Shown here: positions 52,229-63,569 of the stretch, piece by piece
How the letters are laid out: each line of letters starts with the position of its first letter
Position numbering within the stretch: the first letter of the stretch is position 1
Assembly: GCA_036768485.1 (NCBI GenBank)
Contig: JAVLUZ010000157.1
Span: 14,325,877-14,389,876, forward strand
From: Mermis nigrescens
Lineage: Eukaryota; Nematoda; Enoplea; Mermithida; Mermithidae
DNA: 64,000 bases
Reading direction: 5' to 3'
Notes under the pieces: generated by a model
Told to the model about the DNA's origin: nothing
Database searches by the model: none
Seen by the model: only the letters and a program-made list of their open reading frames with translations
Position numbers and translations under genes: made by a program

Positions 52229-55200
52229 GTAGGTCACTTAATCAAATGGCTCCGGGGAGCGTTTAATCGAGAATTATTACTTAGTAGTTCATGCGTAACT
52301 TTGGGACAACAGTAACTTTGAATCTCCGTTCCTTAATTTTCATTAAAGAGTCATTTTTCGAACAACTTAATGCGATAATTGATAGAACTTTCTATTAATT
52401 TGTTCAATAGAGGGTGATGCTTTCCTTTTTGCCGAAAAACAAGTCATTTTTGATAAACACGGATTTTAATAATTCAGCATGAGCTAGAAATCAGTCATAT
52501 TGCAATATTGACTTGCATTCTAAGGTTTTATTTCATCAATATATCAGTTTTAATTCAACTATAGTCTGTTTCGCACACTGTTTTCTGTACGAGACAAAGA
52601 TTTTGAGGCTCGTAAAAAGATTTTCGATGCGATCTTTTTACAACTTTGTACACAAAGTATAGACATTTTTTAGTCGATTTTTCATTGTACAAAAAATAGC
52701 GAAGTTTTCATGCAAAAAACAGTGGTCTCACACAGTGATCGGACCGAGGCCTCGGCCTCGGCCTCGGCAAGCCTCGGCGTTTTTTGGAGCTTCGGCCTCG
52801 GCGCCGAGGGTGAGGCTGAAAAGTGCCGAGGCGCCGAGGGTTAAAATCAAATTTGAATAAGTTTAATATGTCCGTTGAATATTAACTATTTAGAATGCAT
52901 CTGCAGTACAAAGGCTATTTTTAACCTATAGACTTTTCTTGTGGTTTCAGTCGTGTACCCAGCTACACAAAGTTACATACAGCAAAGTGCCAATTTATTA
53001 TTCATGTGATGACTAAGTTTTAATTCTCATGCTTGCTACATGGATCGGAAACACACATTCCCGAAGGGGAGGGGTGAGGGAGGTTTATTACCCCCCTCTC
53101 AGGGTACAAGACTCAAGTCACTGTCAGACGATTTTTGGTAAAAACCTTTTGAATATTTTTGAACCTAATTTTTACTATGGCAAAAGTGCAGCTAACTATT
53201 AGAATTTCCCGAAGTGATAGAGTATTTTTGGATGTAAGCAAGAGTAAATAGACAAACTGTCACTATAAAACATGCATGTAACAGCTCAAAATTTTTGGGA
53301 GGGGCTCCTCGGCATACATGTAACGGCTAGAAATTTTGGGTGGGGGATTAGCGACTCTAATTCTATGTCAAAAATGGCAAAAGCACCTAAAATAGCCAAC
53401 AAAGCGCAAATTTTCGCCAAAAATGGGGAGGGTGGGTCGAAATTTTCTGACGTTGGAGGGAAGGGTTAGGGGAGGACGTCCAACCCTGGGTGGGTGGTAA
53501 TTCCTCAAAGCCCTTCCTGTTACTTGTATGGTTTTCGGCCATTTTTATGGAAGAGGGCGTAAATGATTACGGATTTTCAGCCGAAAATCGCAAAAACGCA
53601 CCTAAAAATGGCCAATAAATGCAGGTTTTGCCAAAAATCAATTTTGGCTCGCGCATTTTTTGGAGCCATTTTTATACAATGTTAAAATACTTTCTTGGAC
53701 AAAGTGATATTAATTATATCGTTTTTCAGAATATTTTAGGAAATTTCAAAAAATTTTCGGCGCTTCGCGCAAAATATCGCTAATATACTGTATTTAGATT
53801 GAAGCAGGGGAAATAAACACTCCAAAATCAATTTTTGTGTAATCTAGGCATCTTTATGCAGATTTATATATCGTTTGTGTCTATTTATACTGTTTTTGAA
53901 AATTTTATGCAAAATAAGTACTATTTAATAACTTTGCACTTTTTTTGCCCTTCAAAGATAAAATTGACTAATTTATCCTGATGTTGCATTGGATTTCTAA
54001 GCACAGTAGTGCTTATTACAAGATTTAATTGGCAAATTACAATATCTGTAATATTTCTGATTTTGTAGTAGGTTCAAGTTGTTTTAGCTTTCTCAGTCAA
54101 GTTTTATGTGTAAATTTCATCAAAAGCTCATAAACATTTCGGCGCTTCGCGCCAAATAATCTTATGAACTATATCCAGGCCGAATTATCACATTTAGGAC
54201 CACAGTTTTTTGTATTCGGCAAAGATTTTTCATAATGTACAGAGACTTTTCAGGACTGTCTTTGTACATGCACAAAGATTTTTGGAGAGACAAAAACTGT
54301 AAAAATGTGTAAAATTCCCGAAAATTTTTGGCGCATCAGTAATTGTCTGTCCTATATATCTTTAAAATAGTAGAATTTGCATTTAGAATGGAAAAAATGT
54401 CAAATATTCAGAGACCCAGTAATTAGCTAAGATACGCTACCGAAGGTCGAAAACCCCTGTTTTACCTTACTAAATCGCTACTGTACCATACTATATATAA
54501 TAGTATACAAAAATTTGCATGTACAAAATGTTCAAAGACTTTTGGATACCATTTTTGTTCATGTAAAAAGGTATCTTGCACAAAAAACACTGTTTAGGAC
54601 TGCATGCCGGTTGCAGGTCACACACTGGCGGTATGTAAAAACGTATTTGTTTAAAAATATATTTATATAAAATATCTACAAAAATTTGTTCGCTCATACA
54701 AAGACACTACTTAATTTACTGGTCCCCCATTTTGGGATTTCACCCTTCCCTCAACTCTGGACCTTGGGAAACTATGATCGGAAAGTACAGTGCAGTTTCT
54801 GTCATATTACCTACTACACCAGAATTGGATGACTGAAAAAGCGTGTTTAAACATGCATTACTGCAAAAGCGAGCACAACAATGGCTACAGTTCTGTCTTT
54901 ACTTAGCTTATTTCGTTTGTTCGTATTTCTTTGACACTGTTTTCTTATTTATGTATAGTAATAAAAGTTTTTAAGTGCTTGTTCAGCCATATTTTTTATT
55001 AACTTTTCCAAGTCTTCAGCGGCAACTTGTTAAATTAAGTATGCTTTCATTCTGCTGACTTTATTCAATAAATCCTTCACACAATTAATCTATTATTGAA
55101 AATGACATTCGATAAAGTGTTCAATATTACGATTATTCTCTAGCTCATGTGCATACAAAATATTCTAAGAGCACTATTTATGGGTATAGGTATTTAAGCT

Positions 55201-58200
55201 TGACCCTCGGCATTACCCTCGGCCTCGGCCTCGGCCGAGGCAAGGATTTTAAGGCGCCTCGGCCGAGGCCGAGGGTCCAAAAAGTACCCTCGGTCCGATC
55301 ACTGGTCTCACATAACCTTGTGCTTTTTCTCTAAGAATTTAAGCGATATAAACTGACAGCTTACGGTAAGCATTATGAAAAATTGTAAAGTACAAGAGCT
55401 GAGAATTGTTGAGTGAAAGGCGTCAGCGTATGAAACAGACTAGCAAAACACGCACAAATTTAAAATGATTTTATTTCGATTATTATTTTATGCTCTTCGT
55501 CTGCATTGAACAACTTGTGCTAGTCATAATCTTTCACACTTCCCGCCTGAGCTGATCCCAATTTTTCAATGTTAAAATATAAGATTTCTGTAGATAAGGT
55601 GCAAATTTTGTTTTCTGTTGTGCTTAATAGATGCACAGCAAGGCCGATGTAGGGGTCAGCTGGTCTGAGGGGATTGAGAATTGAGCTTTTCTGGTTAAAA
55701 CGACCTCAAAAACTGGTGTAAGCGCTCAAATAGCGGTAAAGCTGCATTACTACACAGTTTCTGATCAATTTGAAGCCCTTTTGAAGAAATCTTTAATCTT
55801 TATTCGTATTTCCTATCATTTCGCCTCATTTTCCTGGGCAAATATCTTATTTTTCCATTCTAGGGGTTTAGATCCCCAACCCCTCCCCTACGTGCATGTC
55901 TGCTCCTGATTTATCGGATTTAGGATATCTAAGCTTGAGGATTTATCTTTAAGTGTCCAGTTTAGCCTCAAAAATCCGTTATTTTTGTGCAAACTAATTT
56001 TTTTCTTGGTTTATCGTCTCTGTTTCAAGATTTCTAGACTTAGTAAACGTAGTTTATCAACATGTCATTGAATAGCGTGTAACGCTGATTCCTGACAGGA
56101 AATGTGAAGAAAAATATGATCAAACGCTAGTAAAATTGCCGCAGACATTATATAACTTCAGCTAAACAATACACGAATTATAACTGGCGCAGAGCACCAA
56201 ATTTTTTGTTGTTGATATTTTTATCATTTTAAGCTATTCTTTGCAGTGTTTCAATAAACGCAACCTAGTTATTATGTCGGCGCGGAGCGCCAGAAGCTTT
56301 TAATTTTTACCAGTTCAAGCTCAATTTTACAACTTTCTGAAGATATGGACTGCAGTAATGACATGTCGCTCGAGGCGCCAAAATTTTGACCTTTTTATCC
56401 TTTTACGCCCATTGTAGCACATGTCTGAAGACAAGCAAAGCAGGAATTATTTAAATATGACGCGGAGCATCAGCAGATTCCGGAAGGTTCATTCTTTTGA
56501 GCTCAATTTTAAAGCTTTACGAATATAAGCTAAGCAATGCAGAAAATTTTATCTTCCAAAAAATAAGTGGTAAAATAGAAATACGATTTAGTCTATAAAA
56601 TCTATGAATCACAAAGAACTACAATAACTCTGGCTTAATCCGTTTTAGTGCAATTGGGTTACTCGCAAAGGTTTTTATATGAGAATACGTCTTACAAACA
56701 GTAAAAGTATAGCACCTTGGGCCAAATTTATAGCAGTGAACAATTTATTTTTAGCCCAGATGCTTCAGAGGTCTGGTAAACAATTAACAGATTAAGTTGT
56801 TCAGATGAATTAAACTTCCCAAAATTTTATTTTAACCCTCAACGCCTCGGCACTTTTTAGCTTTGCTCTCGGCGCCGAGGCCGAGGCTCCAAAAAACGAC
56901 AACCAATCACTGGTCTAAACTCAATGTAAAGCGATTATGAAAAATTGATAACGAATCATTACCTATATCCAAAGTTGATTACGTTGATTTCGAACCTATT
57001 TTATTTCTAGTTTTTTAAACAATATTTTTTAAGGTAAAACACGGCGACCAGATCTTGCTCGTCCGAGCGACGATGTTCATCCTAGTCACTTGTTTACACT
57101 TGACGAATTGAATATCATCAGAGATGGCGATACCGTTGTGGAATCAACTATCTCAATTCCGACTAGAGAAAATGAAGCTGAATCAGTTTTTAACACAGCA
57201 AGAGCGTCGTTAGCGGCAGACAATGTACAATTGCTCTCTTAAATGTGGCATTTATAATATTCTATGTACTGTAAATATGTACATGTGCGACAATTATCAT
57301 GATGCGTACATACCACACGTGGGCGTAAAGTGGCAAGAGGGGGCTATGACCACACCTGTAACCAGCGATCGGAACAAGGGAACTTTTTTGGACCCTCGGC
57401 CTTGGTCGAGGCCGAGGCAGTTTAAAATCCTTGCCTCGGCCTAGGCTGAGGGTCGTGCCGAGGGTTGTACATACGAGGTATAGTCTATGATATGTTGAGT
57501 CGATGGTAAGATACAAGTGAGTAATACTTAAAGTTATCATGTTGCAATGTGCACAAGTGGGAATAACGTTGGAATCAATAATTAAAGTAAGAAAAATCAT
57601 TTTATGAGGCATTTAAGTCTTTTGTAACTTTCATTTCTGTTAACATGATTACGTTGATGCACTATATCAGTTACATATGTATGTATAGTAGGCGGTTGGG
57701 TGAGATTTAGAAATCTAAGATCAGTAGATTCTTAATCAATTTCACCTTGTTGAACGAATCAGAAATTCCAAAAGATCCGTAATTGAATAACTAAAGTGCA
57801 ATAATCAAGAATGAACTAAATAAGATTAGAACTGTACCGGGGCCTGGCACGGGAACGGGGCCTGATTATTGTTAGACGCAAATTATTGGATTGATTCAAA
57901 TAAGTAAGATCAGCACTTAGGTATAGAGCGGAAACTGAGGTAGTTTCATACTCAGTAATCACATTTCTAATTCGCTATAAAAGTTCAGTCAATTCTTTTG
58001 AAAACACTGATGAAATTCATATTCAGTTCAATCGATCAAGTCAAGAAATTTTAATCTTACAACAATCATTGTTGAATGATGCCAAGTTATAACTTTCAGT
58101 CATAGTTGAATTTGCGGTCTGGGGTTTGACTGCTCTAGGGGTCATAGATTTCTCGAGTCATGATATTAAAAATGGATAGAAAGGCCTAAATAGCATATTG

Positions 58201-61200
58201 GCCGATTTCAATCATTTTTAGCCTTGATAATTGTTCGCGTCTGGCCTTAATCTTACTACGTATATTTACCACAGAACTCTTCCCCAAACGCTTAAGTTCG
58301 TGTCTGTTTACAGCTGCAGCAGATGCGCGGGCAGCTCACTATATGTCCTGTTGCATGAAGCCTGGAAATATTTTATTACAATGCATAATAAAATCCTTGC
58401 TTATGTTGGTTCATCTCAAGAGCATTCAATTGCTTACTGAAAAAAGCTGAAAAACTAAGCATACATTGCAATTATATACAGCATACAAGTATTCAGTATA
58501 AGGAAGAAAAAATTTTCAGCTGAATATGATCTCAGCTTGAGTAAAGGTGATGCGTCATGATAATAGTTATTTTTATTTATTATTTTATTATCATTTTATT
58601 ATTTTTATTTTATTCATATTTTTTATCACTATTATTATGGGGCGAATAAGATCTGTATACTTTGACATATACGATATATCAAATTACGAATGCCAGCTTG
58701 TTGAAGTCGACATGATAAGATGTTTTCAGGCCCCGGCCCCGGTACAGCTCTAATTAAGATTTAATAAGATTAAACCGTTTTTACACTTATAGCTTTTTTG
58801 CAGTAAAATTTAATTTATAGAATCACTTTCACTTTTGAGATAAAACACGCTACTTTTGAGACAAGAGCTGTTGATCATTGACGCAAAGCATGGCCGATCT
58901 GGGTTGGGGGTCAGCCGGTCTGGGAAGCTTTTGGACAAAACGACCTCAAAAATAGCTATAAGCTCTAAAAAAGCGTCAAAAGTATATTATTACACGTTTC
59001 TAGTCAATCTAATTTATTTTTGAAGAAAATATTCAATTTCCATGTTTCTGCCTTCATTTTGCCTCATTTTACCAAAAAAATCCCATTTTTTCCTTCTGGG
59101 GCCAGACTTCGCCCCTAACATCGACATACGTGTCTGCTCCGGATTAGTCTGAAATAGAATATCAAGACATGAGGCAGTATTATTTCAAATTGTCTAGGCT
59201 AAACTCAAAAATTCGTTATTTACATGCAAAATGATTTTTTGCTCCATTGTTTCATCGTCTCTAGAATCATTTTTCATACAGAAATTAAGTTTAAAGTTTC
59301 AAGATTTCTAGGAATAACTATATACATATTTTATCAACATATCATTAAATAGCGTTTAACGCTAATTTTTGGCTGGAAATGTATATAAATAAAAAGTATG
59401 ATCAAAGGCGAGTAAAATTGCTGCAGACATTTTTATAACTTGAGCTAAATTTTCTAGCCTCCCCGAAAATACATGATTTATAGTTGGCGAAGCGCGCCCA
59501 AAATTTTTGATATTTTTATTATTTTAAACTGATTTTTGCAGTTTTCTGATTAAACACTATGTAGTAATTATGTCTGGCGATATGTGCCACAATCTCGCAA
59601 CTTTCTGAAGATAAGCAGCAATAATATGTCGCTCAAAGCGCCGAAAATCTTTGACGTTTTTACCCTTTTACACCAATGTACATAGCGCACGTCTGAAGAC
59701 AAGAAAAGCAGGAATTGAACATATGACGCGGAGCACCAAATTTTGAATGTTTATTCTTTTTCGATTTCAATTTTATAACTTTCCGAGTATAATTGGAGCA
59801 ATGCAGAATATTTTATTTGTCGAAAAATAATGCGGAAAAAAGAAGCAGGATGAAGTGTATGAAATCAAAAGATCAAAAATGACTACAATAACTGTGGTGC
59901 AATACGTGTTAGTGCATTGTTGTTATTCGCATAGCTTTTGATATGACAAAACGTATTACAAACAGTGAAAAGTGTAGCTTGGGCAAAATTCATAGCAGTA
60001 AACAATTTATTTTTAGTCGGATGGACTGGTAAACAACAAACAGATTAAGTCGTTAAGATAAATAAAACTTGCCAAAATTATATTCTAATCCTCGGCGCCT
60101 CGGCACTTTTTGGCTTCACCCTTTGGCACCGAGGCCGAGGCTCAAAAAAACGCTGATTATTGCCCTAAGTGAGGCCTCAGCCTTGGTCCGATCACTGCCT
60201 GACGGCTCGAAATTTGGAAGGGGGGGTAAATGACCGCCAATTTTTGGCAAAAAATGGCCAAAAAATTTGGGGAAAGGTGGAGGGGGATCCGATTTTGGGT
60301 TGGGGGATATCTCCATCCCCCTCTTACATGTATGGCTATTACCCCTACCTAAGGTATTGAAAATCTAGATAATTTCAGAAAACAAAGACCATTTTGAGCT
60401 TAATGTGGAAAAAGTCGAAAATTCTACCTGAAAACGGTTGAAATATCAAAAAATTTACAGCGCTTCGCGCCATATTGATACATTTTTTATGTTTTTCATC
60501 GTTTGAAACCCATAAATTGGCTAAACTTCAGTAATAAGGGGCAGGAAATCCAGTTTATCGCATATAATGCCTATTGTATCTTCACAATGTAAATTGTCTC
60601 TTATATATGGTTTCTGAACATGTACATAGAAAGAGGCCGTGTACAAAAAACTGACCACAGTTTACTATATGGCCATTCCTGGATTTCACCCACTCCCCCT
60701 TCCCCCTCTGGACACCTCTACCTTGCCCACGTATGATGCATACGTATTTAAAACATGGCCGGATTCAAACAGTCCCCTTCTGGGCTGAGGGTATTTGGCG
60801 AGATGAAGAATATGTATAATACATATATGTATTTTAATGATTTTTTGTCATCTTTCCGCGTAGTTTTATTCTCCAATTCTTTCTAGTTTCTATTTCAAGA
60901 ATGATTTATTGACTTTCACAATCGAAAACACGATAATGTACATAATTTAAACAATTTTATCTTATTACTCACAGAAATTCCGGTAATTGTCGTCGCTTCA
61001 CCCGATGTTTTATAATAGCGTTTTATTACTACGTGTCTGAGAGAACAAAGACTGTATCCGCAGTAAATTTAGCCGCTTGATTAGGTCATCTCCAGCAACT
61101 AAATTTTTCCTTATTTTTGTGCCGGATTTTTGCATTAGATGCTGTTTAATGACAGTTGGAAGAAAAATGCATATTTGTTTGCTTAACTCCCAGAAATTTC

Positions 61201-62788
61201 AAAATTTTTAAAATTTTTTTTGTTAGAGAATTGTTTCTTGACGCTGAAAACTGAAAAACGACGGTTTTCACGTAGAGGATTAATTTTCATGTACTTTTGA
61301 CAGATTTCAGAAAAGATGGAATTCCGCCCTTGTTCTAAACCCCTGGACTCGTCTGCTATTCACTCGGCATTTCGAAGTTGTACACTAGGCGTACGCAGGG
61401 GGACGGGGTCAACCGCACCCCCCCACTTTAGTCCAAAAAAATAATTTTGAAAAGGTATCATGTTGCATGGAAAATAATGAAAATTGACATCTTTTAACTG
61501 AAAAATTGCAAAATTTTCGGCGGTTCGCGCCGTAAGATTATTATTTTCTATAAGTTTGGCGCAAGCGCGGCCTAAAAACGTCATTTTTCATAGCCCAAAG
61601 AATGAAAATGATGTTTTTCGAAAGTTTGAATTTTATGAGATTAATGAATAGAGTCTATCCGGAAACGTCCGAGAATGCACTTATTTAATCTATCGCGGAG
61701 AATACTCGCATTATAATTTGACCAATTTTAGCCCTCCTATATCATTAGCCCCCCTAAGAAATCCTTCGTTAGCCCGTGTTTGTACATATTTGTCTATCGT
61801 CTATCTCTTCATTTTAACGTTCATTCCTTTCGTTCTTATGAGGGAATTTATTTATTGGGAATTTATTTATTAAGATTAGTTGGACGATTTGGATCGAAAT
61901 TTAATATTCAAAGTCTATCATATTTATTGATGTATAAACTCGCACGTTTTGCTGTAATGCGCCTTTTCTGTCACATGGTCATATAACAATAGGTTCATAT
62001 ATTTTACTCATATAATATATGATTATTTTAATCTGTACTTTTAAAAATTAGGTTGTGACTTTACACTGTACATACTAATATATTTATGTAGGTATAACTC
62101 ATTTAGGAATGCGGAAATCAGTGATTTATGTACTCGTACCTTCGTGATACAATTACATTAGTATCGCGTATGTGATTTTGATCCAAGAAAGGGCGTTATT
62201 TAGGAATTGCTCGATCGATACCTGCTGCTGAAAGTACAGTCGCTCATATTAAAGAGGGCGATTAGTGATTAAACATGGGTGTGGGGTAAGGGCTTGAAAC
62301 CATAAGAATCCAAAATCTCTTTTCAGACCTCAGAATTGATTTTATCTTCTTTTTGTCGCGATTTTTGGTGCCTATGGATAGAACATGGTGATAAACGTCG
62401 AAAAATGGTTTTTTAGCCCCTGAATAAAATAAGTACATATCATTTTCGGCTTTTTTACCATATAAAATTTTTGAACCCGCAGAGACCCGCCAGAATCAGC
62501 TCTGTCTATACATGTTAGTAGCTCTATTAAGAATCCGCAAAATGCTTATAGAAAGATTAAATTTTAGTCAATAAATATTATAGAATGGCTCTGCGACACC
62601 CGGTTCAGTAAGGGATATATCCGTAAAGGCTGATGTACACATTGCGGCCGAAGACAGACAACCTAACACATCTGGAGAATCGAGCGGATCAAATGCTCAT
62701 GATTTGCTCTTGAAACCATTGCTTAAAAAGGCTAAGTCGCCAGTATCTCCCGTTTTGACGACAGGGGTCAATCGTGTCACCGAGACCG
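51898..62788 (+). CDS. pcx: Pecanex-like protein, 5' coding part (three exons, incomplete)
   Basis: Exons 51898-52228, 57034-57224 and 62584-62788. Phases agree at both junctions (1 then 0), and the third exon leaves in phase 1 toward exons beyond the window. Together they encode about 242 residues of a protein usually 2000 or more residues long. Pecanex is a multi-pass membrane protein, placed in the endoplasmic reticulum and linked to Notch signalling in Drosophila. The N-terminal signature RQGIWASLTGGWYYDP is diagnostic. The following hydrophilic, Ser/Asp/Glu-rich stretch fits the poorly conserved region after the first membrane pair. The introns of 4.8 and 5.4 kb are largely transposons. 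Assigning exons 2 and 3 to this gene rests on position, splice sites and phase rather than homology. Confidence 0.8.
52733..55304. mobile_element. hAT-like element with CTCGG-rich palindromic ends, 8 bp TSD
   Basis: TIR CAGTGATCGGACCGAGG at both ends, flanked by exact GTCTCACA (52725-52732 and 55305-55312). Inside each TIR are dense CCTCGG/CCGAGG words able to form long hairpins. A 392 bp hAT is nested at 54201. No transposase. It lies in pecanex intron 1. Two related copies lie at 55628-56912 (truncated) and 57363-60197 (opposite orientation). Confidence 0.9.
54201..54592. mobile_element. 392 bp hAT nested in the CTCGG element
   Basis: Ends CACAGTTTTTTGTATTCGGC and CTTGCACAAAAAACACTG, flanked by exact TTTAGGAC (54193-54200 and 54593-54600). 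Same family as 47484-48105 and 49442-49873. Confidence 0.88.
55628..56912. mobile_element. Truncated CTCGG-family copy
   Basis: The right end GGCGCCGAGGCCGAGGCTCC ... CAATCACTG and about 1.2 kb of interior parallel 58885-60197. The opposite end is missing. It includes an inverted copy of the CCCAGAATGG dispersed repeat (55628-55905) at the same position as in the full copy, showing the repeat was already part of the element. Confidence 0.7.
57034..57224 (+). CDS. pcx: Probable pecanex-like exon 2
   Basis: Acceptor AACAATATTTTTTAAG, donor CAAT/GTACAA. Taken in the phase left by the previous exon, the 191 bases read GKTRRPDLARPSDDVHPSHL, then FTLDELNIIRDGDTVVESTI, and end SLAADN in phase 0. 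Without splicing the frame reaches TAA at 57240. It lies between a truncated CTCGG-ended repeat copy (ending 56912) and a full one (starting 57363), with no transposon sequence in it. Confidence 0.7.
57363..60197. mobile_element. CTCGG-family hAT-like element in pecanex intron 2
   Basis: Ends CAGCGATCGGAACAAGGG and TTGGTCCGATCACTG, in opposite orientation to 52733-55304. Subterminal CCTTGCCTCGGCC and GGCACCGAGGCCGAGGC blocks match. Flanks CCTGTAAC and CCTGACGG share only the first four bases, so the target duplication has decayed. Contains a nested 926 bp hAT (57827-58752). Confidence 0.8.
57827..58752. mobile_element. 926 bp hAT element, TAGARCTGTACCGGGGCC termini
   Basis: Left TAGAACTGTACCGGGGCC, right GGCCCCGGTACAGCTCTA, flanked by AATAAGAT (57819-57826) and ATTAAGAT (58753-58760), seven of eight bases alike. 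The open frames inside (58231-58440, 58547-58753) show no domain. Confidence 0.8.
60200..62265. other. Pecanex intron 2, repeat fragments only
   Basis: Begins with GACGGCTCGAAATTTGGAAG, a member of a small dispersed family also seen at about 14178, 53272 and 53320. A partial right end of the TTTTTTGTA hAT family (GTGTACAAAAAACTGACC) is near 60645. The hairpin word variants AGCGCTTCGCGCC (60463) and GGCGGTTCGCGCC (61520) occur. No coding exon was recognised. Confidence 0.5.
62270..62520 (+). repeat. Diverged copy of the CACGTGGGCGTGGGG dispersed repeat
   Basis: Keeps the order AACATGGGTGTGGGG, CAGACCTCAGAATTGATTTT, ATGGATAGAACATGGTGATA and GTCGAAAAATGG but is more decayed than 7478-7720 and 31113-31345. 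Confidence 0.5.
62584..62788 (+). CDS. pcx: Probable pecanex-like exon 3
   Basis: Acceptor CAATAAATATTATAG, donor ACCG/GTAAAC. It enters in phase 0 as exon 2 requires and reads NGSATPGSVRDISVKADVHI, QPNTSGESSGSNAHDLLLKP and LLKKAKSPVSPVLTTGVNRV, leaving in phase 1. Hydrophilic, Ser-rich and basic at the end, as expected for the loop after the first membrane segments. No further exon was recognised before 64000. Confidence 0.7.
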
Positions 62789-63560
62789 GTAAACATGATT
62801 ACTAATACAGAAACATTTTTAGTTACCGTTTACTTAAGTATAATGGAATGCTGCTATTCACAAAGAGCAATTAGTCAATCCAAAAACAGAGAAACGGTAG
62901 AAAATTTTGCTTTCTTGGAGAAGAAAAATGGAAAAAATAACCCCTAATTTAATCGAAAGTTTTTTCAGCGCGCTTAACTTTTAATTAGAAATTAAGTTTT
63001 CACTCAGTTTTCGATAAGCAATTTAAGCTTATTTTCCATTAAACGCAGTTTGACGGCAAAGGTCTTTATTCAAATTGTTTGACGGCAAAGGTCTTTATCC
63101 AAATTGATCGAAAATCAGTAAATTGACTTTTGTCACCGAAAATTGCAGGATCTTTAAATCTAATGGCCTGAGCTTTAGAAATAATGAATTTTATCTCCTG
63201 CTGCTCTTTCTAAAAAAATACTCTTTTCAGCGTAGGCTTCGTTGTTCTCCTTAATCAATCAAAAAGTTTCAAGTTAGTATACAGCTAATTTAATTTTCTG
63301 GATACACATTTTTTCACTTTAATATACGTACTTGAGACCGACCGTGTGATGATTTCATAATCCAACAGCATACAATTTGCGATATTTCTCTTGATTGTGT
63401 GGCATTTCACAATCGTTCATTTGCTTACGCATTCGTCTCATTCACCTAGTGTGCCACCAGGCACATAATATTATAAAAGCTAACGGGCCATGCCAGCCAA
63501 CAACAAAAAAATGCTTACAGAAATTCGTAATTATCTATAATATATGTGCGTGCGATGTAT
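62789..63560. other. Pecanex intron 3, nothing recognised
   Basis: AT-rich; contains a direct duplication TTTGACGGCAAAGGTCTTTA at about 63049 and 63078. Confidence 0.45.
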
Positions 63561-63569
63561 GTACATGTT

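Larger units (their letters stand above)
52563..55440. mobile_element. TAGTCTGTTTC-family TIR element enclosing a hAT
   Basis: The left end TAGTCTGTTTCGCACACTG and right end GTATGAAACAGACTA match the MITE family at 25209. The 2572 bp element at 52733-55304 is inserted in it. The remaining outer sequence is about 300 bp. Confidence 0.6.

Noticed and set aside
52229..52266. Unspliced 122-residue pecanex-like reading ending at 52266
   Set aside because: The last 12 residues follow a good donor (GTAGGT) and the next exon joins in phase; the family is far longer than 122 residues.
57262..57612. Minus-strand 116-codon frame
   Set aside because: Lies across the pecanex exon 2 border and the CTCGG-rich transposon end; PRPRPR residues come from the palindromic repeat.
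61360..61740. Complete TIR element between CACTAGGCGTACGCAGG and the CCCCCTAAGAAATCC region
   Set aside because: The two ends do not match each other well and no duplication was found.
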